A DNA stretch of 64,000 nt, taken from assembly GCF_001638985.1 (NCBI RefSeq), contig NW_017265190.1, positions 186,001 through 250,000 of the forward strand. The letters are read 5' to 3'. Source of the stretch: Phycomyces blakesleeanus NRRL 1555(-). Lineage: Eukaryota > Mucoromycota > Mucoromycetes > Mucorales > Phycomycetaceae. The position numbers were made by a program, and so were the translations under genes. A model generated the notes under the pieces. The model saw only the letters and a program-made list of their open reading frames with translations, ran no database searches and was not told the origin of the DNA. Position 1 is the stretch's first letter, and the number at the start of each line of letters is the position of its first letter. Below, piece by piece: positions 42,419 through 53,731 of the stretch.

Positions 42419-44240
42419 AAAATTGATTTTTTGTTAATTATACCAAACACACACACGCACGCACAATTCTACTTTTTTAATATTACTATTACTATTACTA
42501 CTACTACTACTTACCATTTTAATATGAATAATATCATACACCATTTATTATTTTTAAATGGATACTAAATCATCAACATCAAGAAATGGTATTATTACTC
42601 TTCTTCTTCTTCTTCTTCTTCTTTCTCTTTCGCGCTTAATAAACTATTCACGTCAATTCACACCAATTCATGACTTCTTTATTGAATGACTTTCAACTGC
42701 TGAGCACAAGACTAGTGCATATTTAATAGCCTTTGTGATTTATTTATACTATAAAAAGTGTGTTCGTTTTTATTTTATTTATTAATTAGTATGTAATACT
42801 TTAAGAAATAAAATAAAAAAGAAAAGTGTTTTCAATAACCAGCTATATAGTAATATAAGTATTTGAGCTATTGAGACTATTATCTCTATATGAATAAGTA
42901 GGTATGTACCTTGGTCTTGGTCTGTATATATATATAAAAATTATTGCAAAGTCTACACAGGAACATGTTTTTTTTTATGTCTGTGTGAGATGTTAACCAG
43001 GATATTGGATTAATTAAACCAGAGCTTATAATAACATATTCTTGGAAACACATTGAGAAGAATATCTTAATAATTCAAGCATGTGAATATCAAACCTCTT
43101 CTTTATCCTTAAATACCAAAAAAAAAGAACCCAATATGAAAGAATACAAGAAGACTAGATAGAATACATTGTAGGTAGAATGGGTACATAATTAAACAGA
43201 GATTATTGAACAAATGAATCAAGTTTTTATTTTGACCAAGACTTTATTGTTCAACGTAAATCTAAACCGTAGCACCAGGGTTTAAATAATTTGTGCGTGT
43301 TGTAAGAAAACAACAGCAACAATGCTATATAGATATATTATAACCAACAACCCAAGCAATAATATGTATTGAGGTTGCGCAGTAATAGAATTTTGAGCCA
43401 TTTTTTTTTACTTCTCTAGCCAAGTTAATCTACCTGTTTCCCCTCTTTCTTTTTATTTTTACTTTATTACAAAACAAACTTGGCTGATAAAACACCAACC
43501 TCGCACTGAATTTCCACTGTATTTACCAAGAAATACTAATATGCACAAATACCTACAAGAAGTAGTGTGGCTGACATATATATATAAAAGGTTCTATTTA
43601 AAATTACTCTATTTTGGTTACAAGAAACAATGGGGTTTTGTGGATCCCAAGCCATTGGTGCCGAGAAGTCTAATGACAAACCAAGGAAATAGAAAAAAGA
43701 AATGTTTTTATTTAATAACCTCTCTTTACTTACAGTGATATACAAATAAAGAAACAGTAATAAGGTTATTTGGATAAGGAAATGCACGTAACAATATTAA
43801 TAACAAGCTTTATATATGTTGCTTGTCTTTGTATACACTATAGATGTTTGTCTGATATACCAATAAAAATAAAAGCTCTTTTTCTTTTCTTCACTGATTC
43901 ATTGAATGCCACTGCGGAGTTTGATTGTCACAGCTTGTATCGAATAGCACTGAGCAAGGCTTGGCAACCCGACAGAATAGGAAATTAGTGAGCTGCCAAG
44001 AGATTTAGATACAATACCTACTTTATTTTTTCCACCCCCTTCCCTCTTAACTTTATACCCCCCATTCTCTTTAATGTCTCAAAAACCGCCAAAAAAGAAA
44101 AAAAGGAATCAAGAGAGACCGAAATAATTATATTTAATATCAAAGACAGCAATTTGCCTTTCTCTTCTTCCTTTACTTCTTTACTTTTACTTCTTTAATA
44201 AATTTATATACACACACACACACGCTTTTACAAACATACA
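42419..44240. other. Intergenic, no gene seen
   Basis: About 1.8 kb between the transporter and the PB1 gene. It starts with CA and TAC repeats in the 3' UTR (about 42448-42512) and a CTT repeat near 42600-42622, and ends in a CA repeat (44211-44223) close to the PB1 start. Open frames at 43541-43988 show no domain and I do not call them. Confidence 0.45.
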
Positions 44241-46226
44241 ATGTCTCTTGTTGTTCTCAAGGTATCTCTTGGAGAACAAACCAGACGATTCTCTCTTGCC
44301 AAGGATGCAACCTGGCGCGATCTCTGCGACCTTTTAGAGAAAATTTTCAATACACCTTTCAGCACAAACAAATGTCTCTTTTACCAAGATAATGAAGGAG
44401 AGTGTATCTCTCTTTCGAGCGACCTAGAATTAAAACACATTCTTGACCAACAAGACGACAAATGCATACGGCTGTGCGCAAAGGCTTCAGATCTAATCAA
44501 ATGCACAACCACTTCAGAAACCACCAAAAAGAATAAGAATACCAGCGCTACCAGTAATACTCTTGGTAGTACCATATCTCCCTCGTCTTCACATGACTGC
44601 CAAGAAGAGCCTCGGCCAACGACAGTTGACAAGAATGATTTGATAAACAAATCAACACCAATCAGTATATACACCATACCAATCATCAAAACACCCCAGA
44701 CCAGTTTTGCTGCCCTATTTGAACATTTCGGACGACTGGCCGATCAATACAGATCAGTCATAGATGGCAACCCATATGTGACCCGCAACCTAGGAAGCAT
44801 GGCTAGCGAGATGTTACAAGACATTCAAACCGCAGATATCAGCAAAGTCGAGTCATGGCTGATCAATTTTGATCCCAATAAAAAAGATGATACTAACAGC
44901 AATCTCAAAATAAAATCCAAAAAAGTAAATCAAAACTATCCGGATAGTCCATCCGTTGGTCAAAACGACCATAATACTCTTAAACCACGCAAGCAACGGC
45001 TAGACGAAGAAAATGATGATGATGAAGATGATGATGATGAAGAAGAGGAAGAGATTGAGTTACCGCGGACACCGCAAGAGTATGCAGCCGATCCGTTTTA
45101 TGGACCTCTTGGCTCTTCTGTCAGCAGCCGAGGCAGTGCTGCTCGTCTCACATCACTTTATCCGTCTCACTATTCTGGCCAGCTGTCTATCGTGTCAGAT
45201 GACGAGATCTACCAGACCCCAAATGAGGATTGGCTGTCTTTAGAACATCCAGAGCCACCCAATTACACTTTCAATGACCCGTTCTCAAAGCCAGAGGGCA
45301 ACGATAAAGATAATAATGATGACGACAAAGATAAAGACAGGAAAAAACACAATTTGCCAAGCAGATATCCGCGTCAATCTCAATTCCAAAATGCAATTGA
45401 TCATCCCCCTTCCCCTCCACCTCCGCCCTGTGCACCACTTCAGCATCTGGCGCCCCCACCAAATAGCAATCTTTACCATCATCATTTATATCCACAGCCA
45501 CCGCATTGGCCATCGAGACATTCTCATACTTCCCCGGAATACACAGCAGTACCATCTGTTCCTTCCTACCATCACCCACATCCACATCCACACCATCATC
45601 CTCATCCTCATCCTCATCCTCATCATTCAGCATCACTATCACACCCTCCACCTCCTTCTCCTCCACCACCACCACCACCACCACCACATCCCCATTCACC
45701 ACCGCAGTATAATCAACAATACAAAGATCATTATGGTGTAAACCATTTCTATCCACATCACAATCTTCACTCTCTTTCTCCTTCTCCACCGCAACAACAA
45801 CAACAACAACAGCAACAACAGACGTTTTCCTATCTCTATTCTCTGCCACAAGCTCAGTTTGACAGGATATCACCGCTTCATAATCAAGCTCCGTCATTGT
45901 ATCAAACCCTGCCTCCTTTCGATTACGGCGATGCCAAGCGTAGTCTGCGACGGGCGATGAAGGAAGAAAAGAAGGCGTTGAAAGATCAAGGCAAGTTGTT
46001 AAAGAAAGAGGTCCGGGATATTCGCCGTTCGATTCGACAAGAAAACAAACGTAATGAGCGTGGGAGCCAAGAGTCTGAATCATCCTATGAACACGAAGCC
46101 ATTTTTTCACCAGAATCACCTAAACTCAGCACATGTTTTGGTGGCTATAACAATTGTAGTAGCAGTGGCAGTGGCAGTGGTATTGATGAAACAATTGGCA
46201 TGAAAAAAGGAAAAGGATTAGCTTAA
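44241..46226 (+). CDS. PB1-domain protein with His/Pro-rich region
   Basis: An intronless 661-aa gene. Residues 4-80 form a PB1 domain: an N-terminal basic strand with 'RRFSLAKDATWRDLCDLL' and an acidic OPCA-like turn 'YQDNEGECISLSSDLEL'. PB1 domains pair front-to-back in kinase, oxidase and polarity scaffolds. A conserved-looking segment 'FAALFEHFGRLADQYRSVID' follows near 155-175. The middle is low complexity: an acidic Asp/Glu run (about 257-275), then a His/Pro-rich stretch with alternating HP and a long Pro run, then a Gln run. The C terminus has a basic coiled-coil segment 'RRAMKEEKKALKDQGKLLKK'. It resembles fungal Nbr1-like or PB1-only adaptor proteins, but no ZZ or kinase domain is present, so the partner is unknown. 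Long minus-strand frames here are artefacts of the low complexity. Confidence 0.85.
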   Translation: MSLVVLKVSLGEQTRRFSLAKDATWRDLCDLLEKIFNTPFSTNKCLFYQDNEGECISLSSDLELKHILDQQDDKCIRLCAKASDLIKCTTTSETTKKNKNTSATSNTLGSTISPSSSHDCQEEPRPTTVDKNDLINKSTPISIYTIPIIKTPQTSFAALFEHFGRLADQYRSVIDGNPYVTRNLGSMASEMLQDIQTADISKVESWLINFDPNKKDDTNSNLKIKSKKVNQNYPDSPSVGQNDHNTLKPRKQRLDEENDDDEDDDDEEEEEIELPRTPQEYAADPFYGPLGSSVSSRGSAARLTSLYPSHYSGQLSIVSDDEIYQTPNEDWLSLEHPEPPNYTFNDPFSKPEGNDKDNNDDDKDKDRKKHNLPSRYPRQSQFQNAIDHPPSPPPPPCAPLQHLAPPPNSNLYHHHLYPQPPHWPSRHSHTSPEYTAVPSVPSYHHPHPHPHHHPHPHPHPHHSASLSHPPPPSPPPPPPPPPHPHSPPQYNQQYKDHYGVNHFYPHHNLHSLSPSPPQQQQQQQQQQTFSYLYSLPQAQFDRISPLHNQAPSLYQTLPPFDYGDAKRSLRRAMKEEKKALKDQGKLLKKEVRDIRRSIRQENKRNERGSQESESSYEHEAIFSPESPKLSTCFGGYNNCSSSGSGSGIDETIGMKKGKGLA

Positions 46227-46817
46227 TATATCATATTATGTATTTGTAACTTTCTCTTTTCTTTCTTTCATTACGATCCCCTCTATTGTATAATATAAAA
46301 TATAAAATATAAAATATATATATAAATAAATTTCAATCACTTTTTAACGTTCCATAAAAGCAAAGAAAGGAGGGGGTTGGTTGGTTGGTTGGACATGTGA
46401 AAAATTTATATCGATGTACACAGTCATTTTTTTTTAAAAAAAAAAAAAGTAAGTAAGAAACGACTGATTTTGAGTTTGATGTCGTCACGGCTCTTTCGCA
46501 CTTGTCTCAAGTTTGGTAAAAAAAAAAGAAAAAGATAGTGCGAAAGAGTTTGTCAATATATAACAGCCTTATCACACCCCATCCTCTCTCACTTTAGAAA
46601 AATACAAAACAAAAGCCATGACGCCCTCTTTGGATTCGCAGCAATAGAGGGCTCACAAATCCTCTTGAACACAAAGTCCTCCAACAAACAAAAATGAAAA
46701 ATACATCTTGCCCGGATGATCTTTCAAATATTCAGGAATATTAATCTCTAGTCAAATTGTCAATGGCCACCAAATTTACTGTTGGCTATGTACGGAAATC
46801 AAATACCATTGAGCCTA
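46227..46817. other. Intergenic, no gene seen
   Basis: 3' flank of the PB1 gene. It includes a GGTT repeat near 46378-46391 and a T9A13 palindromic tract at 46427-46448. No gene is seen. Confidence 0.45.
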
Positions 46818-47053
46818 ATACAACAATAACAAAAGGACGCTAGTCGATCTCCAAATCTACATAAAGAAAAAGCTCTTGTGTAAAGATATATTTGTATCTA
46901 GCAACACTTTTACCAATGACCCAATTGTCGAACAGGCTGCAACAATTCCAACATGCACCTTTAAAGATTGCTCCGGTAATCAAGACTTAATCAACAAGAT
47001 CACAAAAATCCACTCGACAAAGTTGCCTTTTCGACAAATCTTGATGATATAAG
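46818..47053 (+). pseudogene. Coding-like relic, family unknown
   Basis: An open stretch of about 77 codons without an ATG encodes protein-like sequence including 'FTNDPIVEQAATIPTCTFKD' and 'INKITKIHSTKLPFRQILMI'. It lies right beside the dead transposase and may be a fragment of a decayed gene or mobile element. No family recognised. Confidence 0.25.
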
Positions 47054-47237
47054 GCTATACGAGAAGTAGTAGTAGATATTAGTCATAAGGATGAAGTATA
47101 TTCTCGTCATGACTTGCTCAAAAAAAAATATATATGTTTGCTTCCCCTACCATGTATATCTATTTACTCTCAACCTCAATACCATTTCATCTACAATTAA
47201 GACATTTTAGACTGGATTGAGCCTTATAACCTTTTCT

Positions 47238-48100
47238 TTATGGGAGGCATTTAAGGAAACATTTAGCAGAATGAGTTAGAAAGCCTTTGAGATCACTCAA
47301 ACATAAACTGTTGCATGCTTCACTTATTTCGCTTAACTTTACTCTTTGCCAACTGACCAGAACTGCTCGATTGGGGATCAATTCAGGAATAAATATAACA
47401 AGATAAACATATTTGTATCCTCGAGATTTGATGTATTTACCTATTACCATTTGAGCTGCGGATAGGATCGTTATTCATAACAGAATACTCTTTCATTTCT
47501 GGATAACTTTTTTTTTGTTCCATTTCATCAAGCGTTACATTAAGAAAGAGATAATGTCCTGTAACTGTTCCTGTGTTATAACCATCAGTTCCGCTAAGCT
47601 TTCTCTCTCTCTCTCTCTCTTTATACACCTTGGAACTCTCAAACTAACATTAATCAAAGGCCGGTGGTAGGCAGGTGACGGGCCCTTAAAAATGGTGTTA
47701 TGTTCGCTTTTCGTTGTAGGTACTGTAACTATTGCAAGAGTTCCTTTCTTTGACCAGCCCAATAGCCCCCCCCCCCCCGTTTCAAATTTATATGAAATGT
47801 GGATTCATCAAGAAAGACCCAATTTTATAAATTGTTGTGCTACGAGAAAAGTATTAAGATCCCCAAAGTTTGTGCGTTAAACTTTCTGCCACTTTAGTTA
47901 CAACAGTAGAAGAATTCTTCATCAATGGAAATTCAAGAGAGTTTTGGTTATATTTTCTCCCCAAAGAATCCGACGCCGACCTGACTATCTTTAATTCTTC
48001 TGCTTGTTTGTCTCGCAGCAGCAGAAGCATTCAAGCATTTGCTGAAAAAATAATAATAAGCTGGTTTTGTCCTTCAATTGATTAAAACTGTATAGCGTCG
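47238..48100 (-). pseudogene. Degenerate DDE (IS630/Tc1-type) transposase
   Basis: On the minus strand, broken frames give a recognisable order of transposase pieces: 'GWSKKGTLAIVTVPTTKSE' (47762 downward), 'GYNTGTVTGHYLF' and 'YPEMKEYSVMNNDPI' (47628-47437), and 'RGYKYVYLVIFIPELIPNRA' followed by 'ISEACNSLCLSDLKGF' (47450-47238). These match DDE endonucleases of the IS630/Tc1 superfamily, where the corresponding catalytic motifs read roughly MDNAPIH and LPPYSPELNPIE; here several of those residues are lost. Frameshifts, a CT repeat and a C13 run interrupt it. The lineage differs from the Tc1-type relic at 19.5-20.45 kb. Upstream (to about 48190) the similarity fades. Confidence 0.75.
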
Positions 48101-48757
48101 TTTGCTGCATATAATTACATGTCAACATCATTTACTCCTTTCATCAGCAACCAGATGCGTTGTAGGATTAGAAGATTGTTTTTTGAAAGGCTTGTTTGAT
48201 AGCAAATAGCAATATATATATATATATTCTTAGTCTATAGGCAGGATCCATAGGCTCAACTCTGCTCTTATCAATATGTCCTTGTTAAGCTTTGTAAAGA
48301 AATTGTATAATCATTCTAATGTGAATTGTAAAAAAAAAAAAAAAATCAAAGGTAGCTTGAGATACTCCTTTATATATATATATATAAATTAAATATAAAG
48401 ATAAGCCAAGTATTTTATTGGATAACTACTAAGCCACAAGGGCAAATAACCAAAGTTCATGACATGTGAATACATTTTTATTATTTTATTATTTTTGGAT
48501 CAACCGACATCATTGTTGAACAAGAGAAATTTTTTGCACGACATCAAACTCCAAAAATCAGCAATTTTTTTTTGTTACTTTCTGAAATGAACTGTATATA
48601 TATATATATATATATAAATTAATAATAAAAAAAAGGTACAAAAATTTATAAAAATTCATTCTTGGTTCGAATGTTTCAATTTCTCTCTTTTCTTTTTTTT
48701 TTTTACTTCTCTGCCTGTCTTTATAAGCCCAAAAATAACAACAAAAGAAAGAAGAAG
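48101..48757. other. Intergenic, no gene seen
   Basis: AT-rich spacer and promoter of the small plus-strand gene. It includes TA tracts near 48210-48227, 48370-48386 and 48594-48616 and an A run near 48330-48344. Nothing gene-like. Confidence 0.4.
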
Positions 48758-49192
48758 ATGACATCTACAAAGTCACTACCTCATCATCAATGGCACCACC
48801 AGAACCAAACCTTGGATTTCTTGCTACCAAAATACTATGAGCACGATCTCACTCAAGAAGACCATGATATAAATGACTCGATACAATTACCACACATCAG
48901 CTCCTTTCGTTCGACCAATCGACCGGCCAGAGACCCTGAATTGGCAATGGGAGACTGCGATGCTATGTATGCTGCCACTCTGTTGAATTCAGAGTTTGTG
49001 GATTGGCTGCAAAAGGATAGCCTCGATAATAGCTGTAGTAGTGATAGTAGTAATCCAACTGCTCAATCTGCCAGCAGTTTGTTTTGTCTTCCTACTATCG
49101 ATCGTCTTCGAATGCTGCTCGGACATATCTCTCCAGACAATCTTGATTCAGGACGGGCTTTGTTGGATAGCAAGGGGAAAAAGAAGGCATAG
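48758..49192 (+). CDS. Hypothetical protein (144 aa)
   Basis: Single-exon open frame of 144 aa with protein-like composition: a hydrophilic N terminus with several His, 'ELAMGDCDAMYAATLLNSEF' and 'VDWLQKDSLD' in the middle, a Ser/Asn linker, and 'PTIDRLRMLLGHISPDNLDS' near the C terminus, ending in basic residues. No signal peptide or membrane span in this form. The frame stays open upstream to 48662 without an ATG, and upstream sequence is T-rich, so the ATG at 48758 is preferred. Family not recognised; it is plausible as a short regulatory or disordered protein. Confidence 0.5.
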   Translation: MTSTKSLPHHQWHHQNQTLDFLLPKYYEHDLTQEDHDINDSIQLPHISSFRSTNRPARDPELAMGDCDAMYAATLLNSEFVDWLQKDSLDNSCSSDSSNPTAQSASSLFCLPTIDRLRMLLGHISPDNLDSGRALLDSKGKKKA

Positions 49193-51157
49193 TTAAGCTA
49201 AGATAATAATAAGGCAAATGCTTGCTTGTGGTAATTTACAATTGCCATTAGAAATCACAAAATGGGAAATTAACGCCGTTTTAAAACCCTTGATTTTTTT
49301 TTGTCTCTCTCTCTTTTTCACACGCACACACACATATAATTCATACTAAAATATATACACATCATATACCTTGATTATTTCTATATTATATACCAATATT
49401 ACCAATAAGATTGATAATCATCCTTAAAGGACATACTATATATATATATATATTTGTATTTAACAGAAAATAAGAAAAAGAAGCCCTTCCTTCCCTTTGG
49501 CATAACAAAGTATAGCAGACCTAGCCGCCATTGACGTAATTGTACTGGTAGTTAATTAGATAGACACTAAAAAAAGCTAGTACCAACACATAGACACACC
49601 AAGAAGAAATATAGAAAGAAGAAAATAGTGTGGTGACCATGTCACATGTTGAGCTATGCCTTTTTACTACACAACCTTATTTTAACAAAAAAAAATTAGA
49701 AATACATTTCTAACATGTTTCAAAAATCTTGGTCTTTTTTTTTTGTTTTTTGCTTCTCTTTTTGTGACTGGATGTCGGTTTTATGAATTCTTCTTGATAA
49801 AGCTGTAAAGGGTATATAGATGTAGAGCAAAGAAAAGTATAGAAAAGGAAATTGAGAGGTCGTGGGTTTGTGACGGTTGATGTTTCACTACGCGGAAGGC
49901 AACCGCACTGTAAAATAGAGGGGTGGACAAGTGGTAGTGCATCAGCCAAGCCAAGACAGGCAAGTGAAAGGAAAAATGAAAAAAAAGAACCTTTTATCTG
50001 GATTAATTTATAAATTGATATCTATACCTGTTCATTTTAGCTTGTTTTTTTTATAAAAAAAAAATTGAAAAAGAGGTATGACTGTAGTGCTTAAAGATAT
50101 AGATATTTTAACCAATTGATTAATAGAACAAAGAAGAAGAAATGCAATGCAATTTTCTGTAGTATAGGCTGTTATATAGTCTATAATCTGCCAGTGTTTC
50201 TATTCAAAATACTTTACATTTATTAGCTTTTCTTTGGCAAGATGCCATTTGAATACACTCTTGTTTACATTTGACTGAATATTCTGTAGAGATCTTATTG
50301 GATAGCATCAAAAGTGTATTCAAATACTACTGAATATATTGATTTGAATAACTTCTTTTTTTTTTGGACTAAGAAAAAGATAGAGAGATTGGCTGCTTAT
50401 TGGTAATATAGTTATCATAATCATAAAGGAGACATTGATCGGTTTCTATTGAACACCCATGAATAGCCAATGGATAAAATGGATAAAGAAAAGGATTACT
50501 ATGTATACAAACAACTAGCTGGTGTATTTTATTTTATTCGCTTGGTTTGGTTTGGTTTGGTTTGTGTACAGATTTGGGGTGGTACTGCGCACGGACCTCC
50601 TCTTTAAAATTTATATTTATATATATTTTTGTGTGCGTTGAATAATAAATGACAAATAAAAATTCAGATCAATTTGCGATATCAGTTTATTTCCATTTCC
50701 ATTCCCGACTCTATTCATTCATTAATTCACTCACTCGCACTTACAAATAGCATCCTCTTTATCTCACTGGTCTCTTGTCAAAATGATCAAAATGATCAAA
50801 ATGATCAAAAAAAAAAAAAGTACAAGAAATTATTGCACAAGACACTGATAAACAAGTGTATTTCAACCCAACTAAACATACACACACCTATATATATATA
50901 TATATATCATTAAAGTATTTCGTCATGTCTCTCTCTCTCTCTCACACACACGCATAAAATTAAATATAGCAAGAGAATCAATTGAAACAAAGTAACAAAC
51001 TAAATTTTATAATAAATATAAGAAAAAAATTCAAGATTTTTTTTTATGGATACAAGTAATTTGAGCTGTTGACCAATCCAACCCAACCCAATTTTATCTC
51101 TTTCTTTCTTTTATTCTTTTCTTCTTATAGTATCTATTGAAATATTCTCGTCTTATT
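49193..51157. other. Intergenic, no gene seen
   Basis: About 2 kb of AT-rich spacer before the CCCH gene. It contains TA tracts (about 49436-49453, 50888-50906), a GGTTT repeat near 50544-50562, a triple ATGATCAAA repeat at about 50781-50808 and a CT repeat near 50927-50942. Open frames are low complexity. The last 100 bases are pyrimidine-rich and likely the leader of the next gene. Confidence 0.45.
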
Positions 51158-52829
51158 ATGGATTCCTTTTGTTCTTTGAAAACTCTTGCCAAACAGTGTC
51201 TTTCTAAGGAACAGTCTTATTCCTTGACTGTCCGAGACAATGAACAGAAACAGGTCTGTAGCAGTCTATCAAGACATCAAAAGATAACCCAAAGCACCCT
51301 CACGACTACCCAAGGAAAAGACCCAAAGGACACGAATAAGACTTCACTCTCTCTTTTGGTTTCACTTTCCGAGTGCTCTGATCAACCATCCTTTCTATTG
51401 AACCAATTCTCCAAAGCAAATGTATCCAAAGAATCTTGCCAGTCCTGTCCACATAGTCCCCTCCCAAACGACTCATCTCCAACCGGAGTCTCCAGTGCCT
51501 CGGTTCATTCGGACTTTTCATGCCAAAACACACCACACAATCGATCGAACCCAAAAAACAAGAGCAAGAGAGAGACCAAGAATCATAAAAAGAAGACTAA
51601 AAACAACCACCGTACAAAAAAGGGTTCAGAAAACAAGTCTGATTATTGCCCTGAACAATCCGAATCTGCCAAACACATCATCATCATCAAGGACTCGAAC
51701 ACTAGTCTCGGAAACACTACCCAGCCTAGACCTCACAAACGATCTAGAAAAGGTAAAAAAGGTAAATACATAATGATAATGATAACGATGACGATGACGA
51801 TGATGATGTTTAGACAATTTTGAATTCAAATGCTAGTATATGATATATAGACAAACCTACAAATATATCAGTCGAAAATATTAGCCAGAAACTAGAGATG
51901 CTATCTACACACCCCCCAATTACCCAATCAATCAAACCTGACGAGAAATCCCAGTGTAATCCCAAGACTGATGACAGAAATAATCCAAAGAGCCACAAGA
52001 GCCACAAGAGCCACAAGATTCACACATGTGGACATCCGCCAGAAAAGGATAAAAAAGAAACCGGCAAGCCAGACGTTGGTCTACAAAAGAAACAAAAATT
52101 GTACAAGACAGAGTTGTGTCGCAACTGGGAAGAAATTGGACAATGCAGGTGAGATAAAGCACATCTTTTGTGTGTGTGTATTATCTTTACCAAACTCTCT
52201 TCTTTTGTGTGTGTGTGTGTAGATATGAAGGAAAGTGCCAATATGCTCATGGTGTCAATGATCTTCATACTGTGGAGCGTCATCCAAAATACAAAACCCA
52301 GATCTGTCGTACGTTCCACACCACGGGCACATGTCCTTATGGTATCCGGTGTACCTTTCGACACCATGAAGCCAGCAAGCCAGATAAGAAGGCACCAGTT
52401 CTGTGTTTAGCACCAGTCGAGAAAGTCATCCAACAGGGTTTGGACGATAGACTGTCGGTAGATCTTGGGTCCAGAAGTGTATCTGGCAGTCTCGATCAGC
52501 TCCTAGTCGATGATTGGAGCACGGATGACAATCTAAAAGATAAAATTCGCAGGGATGTGAATGTTTCTGATGCTGAGGAGGATATATACACACCCACCCT
52601 ATCACTCTCACACCCTTGCAATCCAAACCTTATTCCAAATTCTAATCTCGAGACCGAACTCGAGTTTGAATTCAAGGACTGTAGTCTTGACTTTGGTATT
52701 GACTTTGGCTATGATTGTGTACGACGTATGACTGTTCCAGAGATTACATGTGGTGACGGGTGTTTTCTACCACGCGATGCTGAGAGTCTCTTGCCTCATG
52801 AGTTGGTGACTGATCTTTCTTACCCGTGA
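51158..52829 (+). CDS. Tandem CCCH zinc-finger protein (TTP/TIS11/Zfs1-like)
   Basis: Three exons (51158-51761, 51851-52148, 52223-52829) give 502 aa. The two fingers are perfect C-x8-C-x5-C-x3-H units: C291, C300, C306, H310 and C329, C338, C344, H348, separated by 18 residues and preceded by YKTELC and YKTQIC lead-ins, exactly the tristetraprolin layout. Such proteins bind UAUUUA-type AU-rich elements in 3' UTRs and recruit deadenylases (Cth1/2 in iron starvation, Zfs1 in fission yeast mating). The N-terminal 290 residues are Ser/Lys/Asn-rich and probably disordered; the C-terminal 150 are acidic. An intron splits finger 1. Two donors near 51755-51761 keep the frame (GTAAAA and GTAAAT); the second is used here. 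Convergent with the Sds3-like gene. Confidence 0.93.
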
Positions 52830-53731
52830 AAAAGAAGGATAATTTAGTACCAATATCTTTATATAATATTTCTTTTCTTTGTCTCTTTTCCCTCTCTATC
52901 TATGTGTGTTAATTTAATGAACTATATAGATTTGCTCTTATATTCTCCCCAAAAAAGGAAAAAGATATTTTATTTTAAAAAAATAAAAAATTGTAGAATA
53001 TTTGTATAAGCTGGATAAATATTCTTCCAATATATATATATTATTATTATGTAAATGTGCGAATAAGAGTAATTGTTGCTTGTACATTGAACTTGCACGA
53101 TTCTCCTTTTAACTATTTACTCATTTAACTGTAAAAAATAAAATAAAATTACAATTAACAAATTATGATTATGATTATGATTATAGTTATAGTTATAATT
53201 ATAGTTATAACTATAATATAAATAAATAATAAAGAATTATAATTATATAATTTATAAAATAGGTTGCACCCGACGATTCCGATTTTATATTTATATATAT
53301 ATATATTTAAATAATTAAAAAAAAAAAAAAAGAAAGTGATTGTATTAATCTCATCTCAGCCAGAAATCATCAAGCCATCTTGATATCCAGCAAAGTAAAG
53401 AAGAACAATTTATAAATATATATATATATATAATTATATAAGAGTGATCTTGTGACGGTGATCAGAGATCGACATTACTTGTATAAATTAATAATAATAA
53501 TAAAAAAAATCAAGACCAGAAATCTTTATATTTTATTCAAGATTATGCATTCTTTTCTTTGTTTGTTTTTTCAAAGGAAGATAGATAGATAGTTAAGGTA
53601 GTTAAGAGAGGTAGGGCAAAAATAAAATAAAAGGGCTTGTGATTGTGTGTATGTAGAGGTGTTGTAAATAGTTAAGAAGATGTGAATAAAGAATGATAAG
53701 ATGCCTTGTGTAGTTAAGAATGATAATAATC
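52830..53731. other. Convergent 3' region
   Basis: About 900 bp between the stops of the CCCH gene and the Sds3-like gene. It has (ATGATT)n-like and ATAGTT repeats near 53164-53215, TA tracts near 53296-53310 and 53418-53434, and an A run near 53320-53331. No gene is seen. Confidence 0.45.

Noticed and set aside
45271..46119. 282-codon minus-strand open frame
   Set aside because: Lies entirely antisense to the His/Pro/Gln-rich part of the PB1 gene; the Val/Asp repeats are the mirror of low-complexity codons.
50781..50808. Triple ATGATCAAA repeat as a possible operator
   Set aside because: A short tandem repeat inside low-complexity DNA with no second copy near another gene.
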